64,000 bases of DNA from the NCBI GenBank assembly GCA_963082975.1, contig OY720349.1, forward strand, positions 67,764,501-67,828,500. Reading direction: 5' to 3'. A program made the position numbers and the translations under genes. Of the stretch, positions 46,731-58,478 are shown in pieces. Origin of the DNA: Labia minor. Taxonomy: Eukaryota; Arthropoda; Insecta; Dermaptera; Spongiphoridae. The notes beneath the pieces are model-generated. The model did not search any database. It was not told the origin of the DNA and was given only the letters and a program-made list of their open reading frames with translations. How positions within the stretch are numbered: position 1 is the stretch's first letter; the number at the start of each line of letters is the position of its first letter.

Positions 46731-48360
46731 CTAAAAGACAAAAAAGAAAAAGATTATGTATGAGATATAAATACAAAAAAAAAAATAATAAATAAAAACG
46801 AAAATATTTATTAATTATTAAAAGTAAAAACAAGTAGGTTAAGCTAATTTTATTTTGGTAAATCCAATAAAATGAATGATTTGCTCATTTTTATCTCAAA
46901 CATACATTTACATATATGAAACAGATTTGTGGATTTAAATTTGGAGAGGGAAGGGTGGATTAAATAAAATTTTAATCAAATCAATATATATATATATATA
47001 TATATTAAATTATTGGGAAATTAAAAAAAAAATTATGATAAGGTGCCATAAGGCAGTCCAATAGAAAAAAAAACAAAAGATTAAAAAAAAGATAAAAAAG
47101 ATTTCAATGAAGAATAAATCTTCAGGGAAATTTCCTTCAAGAGGAACATTTATGTTACACAAAATCGAAAGATAATGAAAAAAATTAAATGAAGTGTCAA
47201 TAAATAATAAACACCAAAAACATCAATAAAATATTGAATAAGTAACGTATAATACATATTTTATTATTAGAAATTTAATTAATATATGTAAATATATAAT
47301 TTTAAAAATAGAACAAAATTTAAACAAAAAATTGAATATAGAACAAAATATTACATCAATATTTGAAAATATAATTTTCATTAATTTGAAACAATTGTGT
47401 TTATATCTTGCAATAATATTTTTAGGAAACATTAATTTTATTAATTTAAGTAAAAAATTATTGATACTTTTTTATTAACTGAACGTAGCCGAAAATTCAA
47501 CATAAATACACAATTTTTATAGTAAGAAATTTAATAATGAAAAAAAAAACATAAAAAATTTGTCACTACATATAGGGGAGGGCAAAAACCATTGAAATCT
47601 TCAGAAGTTTTTTAAAAGGTTTTATTATGTTCTAGTTTACCCAAGCATCAGAATAATTAATAATTATATCTTTCTAAATCTATACCTAGATGTATTCTAA
47701 AAGTATGATCAAAGTTTTTGGCATGGAATCAAGAATACAAATTTGCTTTCTTGGACAATAACAACAATAACAAATATTGAATGTTAGTCCGATATAGTTT
47801 TCATATATTTACCTTATTATACTATCGGAATGTATATATTTTTTTAATCAGGTTATTCTCCAAAGTTAATTCAATATTTCATTTTTCGTTTACTTTCAGT
47901 TAATGGAAAAGTACAAAAATATTTTATTAAAATTATTTACTTTCTTCTTAATTGACAGACAAAAGAAATACTTTTATTTGTTATATTTAATGATAATTAT
48001 TTTAGATCCATGCAAAAATGCAGAAATATTACATATAATAACAACACTCTTAATAAGAAATGACAAATATTTTATATTTTATATTATGTTTCAATTATAA
48101 CGATTCTGTCATGTGCATTTCAAAATGTGTGTGAACAGAGTTTGGAAAAAACATTAACATAAAAAATTATAAAAAAGTTTATATTTAAATTTTATAATTA
48201 TTCGTTTATATTGGTTTACATAAAGTTATGATTTATGAATTATATAAGTTTATTAATATAATCGTATTTATATGAGAAAACCCCTTCAAAATATAAAAAT
48301 TTAAAACATTCGAGAGATTTCTATAAGAATATTATTTTAAAAAAAAATTTGTTTAAAAAT
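46731..48360. other. AT-rich intron, nothing recognised
   Basis: (TA)n near 46985-47004 and A-rich stretches only. No finger motif or element end was found between the 46.5-kb exon and the psq exon. Confidence 0.5.
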
Positions 48361-48587
48361 TTATCTGTTAATTAGGAAATTTGATAAATCAATGGAAGGT
48401 CTCCCTCTTTTAAGTAGAACCGCTTCTTCAGGTGATAAAGAAGATTTCACTAAACGATATAAAGTGGCAATTGGAACATGGTATTGTCTGGAAGCTTCAT
48501 GATAATTCATTTGTTTAGTTCGAACTTTAATTATAGCCAATTTCATCGTTTCTTTATCCCAAGTTTTATACACCCTGACTTGATAAT
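48361..48587 (-). CDS. lola: Pipsqueak-type HTH terminal exon in the lola array
   Basis: A 74-residue exon that encodes no zinc finger. A pure-T acceptor ending TTTAG is followed by AT, then YQVRVYKTWD, in the same phase as the finger exons. Residues 6-47 fit the pipsqueak helix-turn-helix pattern: W9, the AI..VR segment, EASRQY (30-35), VP (37-38) and TLYRLVK (41-47). A KRGRP at 59-63 resembles an AT-hook core. Known of the family: psq domains bind DNA and occur with BTB in other insect proteins (pipsqueak, bric-a-brac), and also in pogo-like transposases. Inferred: a Lola isoform whose DNA-binding end is a psq HTH. An exapted transposase piece is the alternative, but no further transposase sequence or inverted repeat is seen beside it. 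Confidence 0.72.
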
Positions 48588-51186
48588 CTAAAAAAAAAAA
48601 AAAAAGAAAATAAGAATATTATATTGAAAATTAAAAATGATTTTATTAACAATTTTATTATATTTTATTATTATATTTCAAGTATATTATATTATATTTA
48701 TATAACTTTATATTTATTTCCATAACTTGAATTTATATATCTCGATTTAGTTATTAAATAAATTAAAAACCCATTATAATATTTTTTATAATTTATAAGA
48801 AATGTACATTTTGTAAATTTATTATTATGATAAAAAAATAATTTATGTATATTGTTAACAATGAATACGATTTTTAACAAGAAACCACAATAAAAGTAAT
48901 TTGAAAAGAATAGAAATTGAATTCATTGACTTTTTGAAGATTTTTTTTTTATTTATAGAAATAAAACTGAAGTTAAATTTTATTGACTAAGTATATTACT
49001 TAGTGGGAGGGAGGGAAGAGGTATTAATATAGATATTTTTAAATGTGTTATGATTTAAATCATAAATAAAAGGAATATTTTTCAAAATTTAAAAAAAAAA
49101 TCTGAAATTAAAAAGATTTTTAAAATATTTAAAATCTTAATAATTTATTTAAACAATATTTGAAAATTTGTATTCCAAGAACAATTATCAAAATATTTAA
49201 CAATTAAAGAGAGGGAGAGCACAAAAGATCAGATTTGGCAAGATTTGATCTTTCCTCGTCAAATTTGACAGACCAGGTTCATAACAATTAAACAACGTAA
49301 GATTATGTAAATTTATTCTTTTTTATTTTATTTTATTTGAATAAATATAAAAAAAAATGTCAAAAAATAAAATCTATTCTAGAGAATATTTTTATGAATT
49401 AAAAAATATTAATAAATAAAAGTAATCTTTTATAAGTTTTCTAAAAAAAAAAAAAAAAGTAAAGACTGATTTGTGCAATGGGTTGAAACTAAATTAAAGA
49501 ATGAATGAAATGAATCACTTTGATGATAGTTATATGCAAACAAAAGAAAACAATCCATTTTATTTTTTTTAAAATAATAAACAATTTATGCTAATTTAAA
49601 TAAACCATGCAGAAAAAAGAGCAGTATAATTTATTATTATATTTTCTCATATATTTTTATTTAAACTTATATACAAACTTCGACTATATATATATAATTT
49701 TTATTTTAATATTTTCTTTAGTTAAAATATAAATTATACTAAATTATATTAAATTATATTAAAATTAAATATTTTTATAAAGAATATAACAAATATAAAT
49801 TTTAAATTAGTATGAGCATATTGAAGGCTAAAATAAAATAATTTCTCTGAGTAAACCCGCATTATTATCAGTTTGATAAACTAACATTATTTTTATATAT
49901 CCTTGTGAATATTAAAATTGTAATTTTTAAATTATTTTATTTTAGCGTATTGTTTAATAAATAAATAATTTATAAAGTAGAGTTAAATAATATTAAATTA
50001 GAATTTAAAGTTTGAAAATTTTTTTTTTTTTATAGAGATATATAAGAATCACATTTTTTTCATACTCCTTATAAATTGAATATATTTTTTAAAATTTCTT
50101 TATGAAATTAAAATATTGCTCAAAATCATTAGAATAAAATTGTATTTGAAATAATAGGTGTACATATAGATTAACCTATTTAAGATCTTAAGATATTTGC
50201 CTCCAAAAATTAGAAATTTATTTTATTTTATTTGAGGATTAAAATTGTTTATTTTTTATTTTGACGCAATGGAAGTATTTTTTTTTTTCTTTTTGTTTTT
50301 TTTTTAATAATAAAATTATTAGCTTTTATTAATTTTATAATAAAAACACCATGCCTTCCTACGATTTGTCTCTAAGAATTTATGGAAGAGTAGCATAGCC
50401 GATTCTTGTCAAAAAAAAAAATAAGTTTAAAATATACTCATTAAAATATACACTTGTGCAATAGTACCAAAAAACTACGAAGCACAAATACTTTTGAATG
50501 GTAATCATTGTCGGACTAAGGAATGGATTATATATGCATATATATCCTAGGAAAATGGCAAATTTAGGAAAATAGCATTTGCCTAGACAAAAGCGACTTG
50601 CCTGGCCAAATAGCTTCAACTATTATTTCACTTCAATTTGACTAGGAAAATAGCAATTGACTAGACAAAAGTGATATGGCTAAATCTTTTATGGACAAAT
50701 AACTTTAACTATTACAAAGCTATTTGCCCAACAAAGATTTATCCAAATGGCTTTTGTCTAGGCAAATGCTATTTTCCTAAATTTGCCATTTGCCTACGAT
50801 ATATATCCATATAATACCTCCTTAGATTTCAACAAATTGCGAGTTAATTTATTTTTATTCGTAATAATTGTATTGGCGTAAAATTTTAAATTAGCAATAC
50901 TAAAAACAAGTATTGCTTTATAATGAATAAACAGAGTAGCAAATATTTTTAACAATTTTTATCACTTTTTCTAATAATGAGTATAATATATTAGAATATT
51001 TAGGAACTAGTTTAAATAAAAATTAGAATTTTTAAATTTATTTAACAAATAAACTTTAAAAAAAAAATTATAGATATTCCTAATTGACTAAATTTTTAAT
51101 TTTATTTACTTTATATCCAATTATGTAATCTTTACAATATGATTGTATTATTTTGTTTTGTTTTTGTTTTTTTAATTGAAAATATT
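48588..51186. other. AT-rich intron with one TIR element
   Basis: Poly(A) near 48589-48604 and 49443-49457, poly(T) near 50277-50305. The TIR element at 50.5 kb is listed separately. Nothing else is recognised. Confidence 0.5.
50541..50803. mobile_element. TIR element with ~55-bp inverted ends
   Basis: The left arm, reading CCTAGGAAAATGGCAAATTT and on to GCATTTGCCTAGACAAAAG, is matched by the reverse complement of the right arm (CGTAGGCAAATGGCAAATTT and the same continuation), with few mismatches. Part of the arm (ACTAGGAAAATAGCA, then TTGACTAGACAAAAGTG) is repeated once more near 50640-50672. The core is non-coding. Both arms end in TATATAT, so exact ends and any target duplication are blurred. 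Confidence 0.75.
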
Positions 51187-51425
51187 TTAGAAAAGAACTG
51201 TAAATTTTGATTCATTATAATGCCATCGTTTAATATGTCTCTTGACATTGGTCCGTTGTTTGCATTGATAAGCACAATAGGGGCACTGAAATTGAGGGGC
51301 AATACCACATTCAAATTGTAAATGTCTTCCAAGTGAGGATTTATTCATGTACGATCGTGAACACCTTGGGCAGACGTGTTTATTTTGCGATTTTATCACA
51401 CCAAACAGACGTTTAATAGTTCGGC
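51187..51425 (-). CDS. lola: Lola terminal exon, two zinc fingers
   Basis: A 78-residue terminal exon. Acceptor CTATTTATTTTTTAG is followed by GC and then RTIKRLFGVI. Fingers: CCHC at residues 18-39 (RSYMNKSSLGRHLQFECG) and CCHH at 47-68 (YQCKQRTNV...KRWH), joined by GIAPQF, where Ala replaces the near-invariant Glu of the linker. The leader is basic. Finger one belongs with the 41.4, 44.3 and 46.5 kb group. A second minus-strand frame over the same bases is a shadow. A pyrimidine-rich intron and several poly(T) runs lie just upstream. Confidence 0.91.
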
Positions 51426-52386
51426 CTAAAAAATAAATAGAAAAAGAAAAAGAAAAAAAGAAAAAACACAGAAGAGAATTAGTATCAGAAAAAATAGATA
51501 ATAGATAAGTAAATAGAAAATGAATAGAATTTTAAATAAGGAAAAAATACTAAAGAAATCAAATTCATTATTATTTTTTCTCCTTAGATAATTACTTTTA
51601 GACGATATCAAAAAGATTCAACAGTCTAACTCATATTGTATATAAATGTAAAATTTCATGTCTCTTTTTTTTTTTGTTTCCTTTCATTTGTTCCATTTTT
51701 TTTTTTTTTTTTTTTTAATTAATCAAACTAATCAATTATAATTAAAATATTAAATGGGGAGAAAAATGGGGTAAGAAAATTAAATTTTCTAAAGTAAGAA
51801 ATAAAATCAAAGTCGAACAACGCTGTAATTGATAAAAAGGATTAAGGTTGAAAGGTTCAGAAATTAAGCCTAAAATAAATATACATAAAATAATAGAAAT
51901 TCTAAGTCACACACAGGAAATCACTGTAATATCCGAAATTTATTATATATACAATTAATTTTAATTATTTAATAATGTTTGTAAGATAAATAATTTTAAT
52001 GGTTATTATTTGAATTTGAATTTGCGAGAATGAAGCATATCTTGAAAAAAGAAATTTAAAAAAATCAAAATTATTAGTAATTAGAACAATCTTCTTCTCA
52101 GACAATTCTTTATTTTTAATTCAGGAACCTAATACGAATAATAATTCGAAAATTATTCGTTGAAAATATCATCCATAAGATATTTTTTGTTATAAAAAAA
52201 TAATTGTTAACTAAATTTTTTGATATATATAGATAAACGTTTTTTGAAATTATTATTATGAAAATATTTAGAATTACAAGCCACAAAAATAAAAAAGAAT
52301 ATCCATAAGAATTTTTTTTTTAATTATTCTATTATGGATTAACATAAAAATGTAAATAGCTCTTTTAACACGAATGATAGATAGAC

Positions 52387-52670
52387 CAATGATTCCCAGA
52401 ATAGGCACTACCGGCCCCAGATGAGTGCTGTATTTATCCTGGAGGTGCGTTTGGGGAAAATTGTATTTTATTTCTATTCTGAGTATAATATCAATAGTTT
52501 CATAGTTTCAATCTTTTTAATTTACAACTATCTTAAATTTTACGAAAAAGTTAGAAATATGAATACATAATTCTATCTTTCAATTTAAATGCTATTAAGA
52601 TTTATATAAAAAAAATACATTTTAATGGGTGAAAAGGGGCCGTTAGGCCAAATAAGTTTGGGAACCACTG
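52387..52670. mobile_element. hAT-like MITE remnant
   Basis: CAATGATTCCCAGAATA at the left and the reverse complement of the right end, CAGTGGTTCCCAAACTTATT, agree with the widespread hAT MITE end CAGTGGTTCCCAAAC. GC-rich patches (CTACCGGCCCCAG, GGGGCCGTTAGGCC) lie inside each end. The 8 bp on either side (AGATAGAC and ATAAAAAC) agree only partly, so the copy is old. Confidence 0.6.
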
Positions 52671-53152
52671 ATAAAAACGATTTAATATAATAAAAGAACA
52701 TTCAGTGATTTGTTAACCTTCAAAAAATATAAAATGAAAAAAATAAAAAAAATATAGACTTTGTAGTTTTTAATTTTAAATAATTCAATTTTTTCAGAAT
52801 ATATATATATATATATGTGTATTTATAACAAATTTATTATTAATAATAGCAATTGTATTATCACTTTAAAATTTTTGAGTTATAGTCAATTTATAAAAAA
52901 AAAAAAAAAAATAATCATGAAACGCACAATATTATATAAAATGTCAAAATATAAACAATTAATATATCCCAAAAATTTTACATAATTGACATAAAATACA
53001 ATTGAAATATTTATAAAGCACAATATCGTTCTGCATTATTTAACAATTTATTCTTTTGTTTTACTAATATAGAAATATCGTTTTCATTAATATTTATATG
53101 ATAATAGCAATCAAAATAAATCAATATTTAATTATTCAAGTGCCTAGAGATT

Positions 53153-53165
53153 GGGGGGGGGGGGG
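53153..53165. repeat. Poly(G) run of 13
   Basis: Thirteen consecutive G bases in surroundings with very little G. It may be genuine or an artefact of assembly. Confidence 0.9.
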
Positions 53166-53450
53166 TGAAATGAATTTAGATTTTTTCTGATTTAATGTTT
53201 TATCAGTTTCATGAAAAATAAATGCATATTAAAGTAATTCACGAAATTAATAAAATGAGCATTTCTAATGGAAACTTAATAACTAACTTAATTATAAAAA
53301 ATAAAAAATAAAAAATATAATAAATAAATATTAAGTTAAACACATTTACTTATGTACATATATTTCCTTGAATATTAAATATTATTTATTTAGTTATTAG
53401 TTGGTGTTTATGAAATATTTAAGGAATAAATAATGCAACGGTATCATCAT

Positions 53451-53731
53451 TTATTTTATATTCAAATGTTTCATAAGAATGTGAGTTTTTAAATTGCCTT
53501 TTGTTTTACTTCGATGAGAACAGAAGTTACAGGCGAATTGTGGTTCTTTCCCACATTCATAACGTAAATGTGCTATCATATTTTTTTTATGAAAATATGT
53601 TTTAAAACATTGAGGACATTCATTTTGCGAATTGCGCAAATGTTCACGTGAACAAATACACCAGCGTTTTGTGGATTTACATACATGGCAAAAACTTCTG
53701 AAATGATTTGCGATTTCTTCTCTGGAACGAT
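53451..53731 (-). CDS. lola: Lola terminal exon, two fingers plus Cys cluster
   Basis: A 92-residue terminal exon. Acceptor CATGTTTTAG is followed by AT and then RSREEIANHF. C14, C17, C24 and C26 form a CxxC...CxC group before the fingers, which are CCHC at residues 38-59 (MIAHLRYECG) and CCHH at 67-88 (HILMKH), joined by GKEPQF. Length, phase and finger sequence match the next exon at 55.8 kb, including the HRSKTKGNLK helix, so the pair is a recent tandem duplication. The leader between the two has diverged more than the fingers. The Cys cluster is also seen in the 2.5-kb exon. Confidence 0.91.
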
Positions 53732-55818
53732 CTAAAACATGGATTAAATCAATTAATTAAAATCCAAAAGGGTCATACCTAGAGAAAAATACCAAAATGA
53801 TTAATTTAGAAAAGTACATGTATCCATTCATTCTATCTATATTTCATTTAATGTTAATTGAATAATAAAGGAGGTTAAAAAGAAAAATTATATACTATAA
53901 TCAAAAAATGTTTTAAAATGATTAATTCTATTAATATGTGAATAATATATAGTAAAATAATTATTATATAATGAAAATTCATATTAAATATAATCGATAC
54001 CAAAACACTCACCTAATATTATATATTATATTATATTATATTATATTATACCTATATGATAAAGTCTAATTTCCAGTGATTGGCATTATATCCATAATAA
54101 TAATTATAAATAAATTAATATATTCAGGTAATAATAATTTATAATTCGAAAATTCATTCATAATTTTAGGAATAAATCCAAACATTTATTTTTTAAAAAT
54201 ATTTTATTTATTTATAACATAATAAATTGAATTGATATTTTTTAATGAAACTTAATCGAATAAGTTGTAAATTACAATATATATTTTAACAAATTATTAT
54301 TTTCTTTATATTTCAGATTCCAATATAAAAATTTTAGGATAATATAAAAGATTTTAATTGATAGACCTAGAAATAAAAAACAATTATACTTTGAAAGTTT
54401 AATCTGTTTATAATGTAATCCGATAAATAAGAATACTTTAAAAATTTTGGATATAAAAAGAATGTATGTAAAATAGTAAGAAAAACGAATCAGATTAATT
54501 ATTAATTATTAATTATCATTAATAATCACCAGTAGTAGAAGATTAAAATCAATTAAAATCTAAAATCCATTTTATTTTAACATAAAATATCAAATTTTTG
54601 TTGATATGCGATATTTCTCGGACGGTGGGATATACTTAAAAATATATATTTATTTATATTTATGTAAAATAGAAGCTATTTATAATTATTTGTATTTTTT
54701 ATTATATAATTAATTAAATTTATAAAATAAAACAAATTAATTAAAAAAAAAAAATCAATGTAATACTAGAAATGTGAAAAATAAAAATATAGGTATTTCT
54801 TAATTTTTATTTTTTAATAGGGATATTGCAAAGTGGATTTAAAAATAAATATAATACATAATAAAGAAGGGAATTATTTATTAGTTTTGAAGAGAGCTTG
54901 CCCATCTCACTTAAATATTAATATTGGAAAATTAACTAATTTTTATCTTGGACATTCTCTTCGAAATTATTATTATTAGGGTAATTTAGATTTTAACTAT
55001 AATTGAATATAATATTAGTCTAAGGAGGTTTTCACACTGAAGACCAAGTGATTAACGTCATTTATAATAAAACTACGATAATTTAATAGTATTTTTTTAA
55101 ACCTTTTGGAATTCAGTGAGTAAGCAATTTTTAATGATTATAAAATAATATTATTAATTAATATCAGAATAAGTACAATGTAATGTCATAAATAAAAATT
55201 TGCAATTATCTTAAATTGAAATTTAAAATAATTGTTTATATGGTAATTATGTGTAAATCAGCCCATTCAAGAAATAAATAAACTGATATATTAATATATG
55301 GATTGTATAAGAACCAATTCTTATTAATATATATAGTGAACGCTCTATATAAGCAACTCATTCGAACTAATTTCAATAAAAAAGTTTCTTATTGAAAGAA
55401 GTTGCTTATAAGGAAAAATTGTATTTAAGGCACAAAAGCAAATTAATAGAAATTAACAGAAATTCTACTAACTATTCTAATTAACAGAAATTAACTTTAA
55501 TAGTGGCAGCACATAACAAACATATTCTAATAACAGAGTTTTTTACAATTTATGGTTATGTTGTTGTAAACAGTTATCAACTCAAATATTTAACTTTAAA
55601 AAAATAAGTTGCTTATACGGAACAGTTGAACTAAATTAGTTTCTTGTGTAGAGAGAGGTTACTTATAAAGAATGTGCTTATAGAAACGTTGCTTATATAA
55701 AGCCTTCACTGTATATATATAAAGTTGGATAAAATATTTATATACTTATAAATAATATATATTAGGGAAAATCATCATCTAAACTGAAAAAATTTAAAAA
55801 AAAATAACAGTAAGAAAT
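53732..55818. other. Intron between the duplicated exon pair
   Basis: Contains (TTATA)n at about 54019-54049 and the TIR element at 55.3 kb. No further exon copy lies between the duplicated exons. The rest is AT-rich. Confidence 0.5.
55334..55711. mobile_element. TIR element, pogo/Tigger-like ends
   Basis: The left end TAGTGAACGCTCTATATAAG and the reverse complement of the right end CAGTGAAGGCTTTATATAAG match at most positions and continue with GCAAC. TA lies on both sides (55332-55333 and 55712-55713). Motifs TTGCTTATA recur inside both arms. Such CAGTGAA...TATAAGCAAC ends are typical of pogo/Tigger-type elements. The 378-bp body has no transposase. Confidence 0.7.
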
Positions 55819-56099
55819 TCAACAATTTTGATGCATTTTCTGGATATGGGATTTTAAATTGCCTTTTGTTTTACTCCTATGAGGGCAAAAGTTGCAGGCA
55901 AATTGAGGTTCTTTCCCACATTCATAACGCAAATGTGCTATCATTGTTCTTTTGTGAATATATCTTTTAAAACAATTTGGACATTTATAAATACGGTTAT
56001 TATAATGTTTTACATGTATATCACAGGTACAATTAAATAGTCTTTTATCACATAGGCATATTAGGCAGACATGTTGTAGAAGGTCTTCAATAGGTTGGT
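55819..56099 (-). CDS. lola: Lola terminal exon, two fingers plus Cys cluster
   Basis: A 92-residue terminal exon, identical in length to its 53.5-kb partner. Acceptor GTTTGTTTTAG is followed by AC and then QPIEDLLQHV. C11, C14, C16, C23 and C25 form the CxxC...CxC group. Fingers: CCHC at residues 39-60 (MIAHLRYECG) and CCHH at 68-89, linker GKEPQF, with the same TKGNLK helix as the partner. Finger-one helix differs (HKRT versus HKKN), the kind of change that could alter base preference. It ends Asn-Cys. Confidence 0.91.
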
Positions 56100-58049
56100 C
56101 TAAAACAAACAAAACAATTACTATAATAATAAATATTCATAAATAAAATATTAATACAATATATTAATTTAGAAAATGTTAAAAATAATAATGATAATAA
56201 AAATAATTATAAAGAATATTAAATGAAAATACACCTGCTACATTTTTATTTAATAATAGAGAAATATATTAGATTTATAGATATTTATTGTTAAAAGAAT
56301 GATATTTACATAGAAAATTATATAAATTATATACATAGATATTATTTAATTTTATATTCATTAAAATTAATTCATTTTTAAAATTAAATTTTATGTCAAA
56401 GATAGTAATTTGAATTATAAGTTATATTTTCAAAAAAAGATGGTAGAAAAGTGGAGCGAATTTATCAGAAATCATATATATATATATATTATTTTAGCAA
56501 AAGGAAATATTTTTTTTATGATTTTTGTTTTATTTGCCTGCTTTAAATATAATTAAAACAATGGCAATATTGTAAATAAGACAAACATTGATATATACAA
56601 ATTTCAATATTAAAATTGGGATGTTAACATAAAATTAACATAAAATTAATTATTATTAAAAAATATAAAATACACATTAAATAAATTGGAAATATTTTGA
56701 TATTTAGTTAAAACATTTGTGAATTTGTGAAACACAATTAAAATAAATTTTAAAAAGAGGTGTAAATTTTTATAAAGAAAAAAAAACATATTCAATTATA
56801 ACAAAAGGAAATTAATGTTAAATTAAAACAATAATATCATTTAATAAAAAAAGTCATTATTTTGTTTTTAATGTTAATTATTTTTAAGTAAAATAATAAT
56901 ATTTATGAATTTTTTATTATCCTTAAATAATACAACTAAATGTTCCATCATAATCAGGTGAATAAATTTACTTTAGGTTCAACTTGCTTGCAGGAAAATC
57001 AAAATATATTAATGATATAAATTACAGGTACAAATCATTTAATCAAATAAAATAATAATTATATATGTATTTATTTATTTTATTATATCATTTACCCGCC
57101 TAAATACCAATTATTACAAATTAATATAGTAAGTATAAATAATTGTCTTTTTTTTTATTTATATACAATATTTTTATTTTACTTAAATAAAAAAAAGAAT
57201 ATTAGATAAGCTATATAAATCAAAATATAATAAATTATCCTAAAAATATTTAAAATATTAATAAATATTTGATTTCATAATAAGATATTTGTTATATAAT
57301 ATTTAATATATTATTATTTTATATATAATTTTCATTAAAAAAGATCCAATCATGAATGTACAAAACTGAGATCCTTTTTGGATTTCAATCCGAAGATCAG
57401 AACCGATCCAGGATTTTCGGATCTAAATTTTTACGGAAAAAAGAAAAACAGTATTTAGATCAACATCCGTGTTAAAAAGAACAATTTAGTGCAGGGATCG
57501 GCAACCTTTTTCAACCTTTTTCAAGAGCCTGATCACAAAAACATTTTACCTTTTTTTATTTGTGTCATGACTTTAATTAATATTATACTTAGTAATAATT
57601 TAATACTTAGTAATTTGAATGCGGGCACTTGAAAATGGCTTCGCGGACCCCAGATTGACGACCCCTGATTTAGTGTATATACAAGTTACTATATATAAGT
57701 AAAATGATCAGACTAGCCTTTGTTTTTCGGTATTTAATTGTTGTTTTTGATATAAAATGTTAAATGTTTAATAAATGTTTGTGTGTTTATTATTTTCTCT
57801 TTAATTTATTTAATAAATTAAAAAAATAATCAAGAATCCAAAAATCCTGAACATTCGGATTAAATCCAATAGGTTCTCAATCATATCCATACTTGTATCG
57901 AATGATATATATATATATATATATATATATGGCTATACATATGATTAGATATAGGTAATAATAAAATAATTAAATTGCCAACCCTCTAAAAAATTCTTAA
58001 TATATATAATATTAAATAAAATATTTTTTTTTTAATTTTCAATTTAAAT
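56100..58049. other. AT-rich intron with a young-looking hAT MITE
   Basis: Apart from the MITE at 57.5 kb, bases 57350-57440 and 57825-57900 are less AT-rich and loosely inverted (GATCC / GGATT motifs), perhaps an older element into which the MITE inserted. (TA)n lies at 57905-57931. Confidence 0.45.
57492..57667. mobile_element. hAT MITE with perfect 8-bp target duplication
   Basis: The left end CAGGGATCGGCAACC and the reverse complement of the right end CAGGGGTCGTCAATC are imperfect inverted repeats of hAT type. The 8 bases ATTTAGTG occur on both sides (57484-57491 and 57668-57675), the exact target-site duplication expected of hAT insertion. The 176-bp body is non-coding. Confidence 0.85.
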
Positions 58050-58348
58050 TTAATGTCTTCGTCGAAAATGTTCTTTCATGTAATATTTATGGCGAAATCG
58101 ATGATGGCATATGCTGCATTCAAATTTTGGTTCAAGGCCACATTCGAAACGCGTATGCCGGATAAAGCTTCTCTCGTGACGGTAATTCTTTCCGCATAGA
58201 TTGCAGGTAAATAACATTCGTTTCGAATTACTTGAATGGGTATAGAGTATATGGGTCTCTAATTGTTTATTGTTGGTTGTAATAAAATTACACTGAGAAC
58301 ATTGAAGTGATCTGTTTTTTATGTAAATAGGTTGAAATAAGTGTCGAC
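58050..58348 (-). CDS. lola: Lola terminal exon, three zinc fingers
   Basis: A 98-residue terminal exon. Acceptor CATTCTCTTTTCCAG is followed by GT and then RHLFQPIYIK. Fingers: CCHH at residues 16-37, CCHC at 48-69 (HTRFECG) and CCHH at 77-98, the last two joined by GLEPKF. The stop codon follows the final zinc-binding His directly (FRRRH then TAA), so the protein has no tail at all. Order of finger types matches the 2.5 and 62.2 kb exons. Its reading frame has no early start codon, as expected for an internal-to-terminal exon. Confidence 0.9.
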
Positions 58349-58436
58349 CTGGAAAAGAGAATGAGTTACTTAAAATATATAGATATACTATTATATATAA
58401 ATATATATTATGTATATCTATATATTTATATACATA

Positions 58437-58478
<42 letters not shown>

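Larger units (their letters stand above)
51426..53450. other. AT-rich intron with a hAT remnant and a poly(G) run
   Basis: Holds poly(T) at about 51697-51716, a hAT-like remnant at 52.4 kb, (TA)n at 52800-52816 and a run of 13 G at 53153-53165, unusual in this composition. No exon seen. Confidence 0.5.

Noticed and set aside
57352..57900. Loose inverted similarity around the hAT MITE at 57.5 kb
   Set aside because: GATCC/GGATT-rich stretches at about 57350-57440 and 57825-57900 do not align well enough to define element ends.
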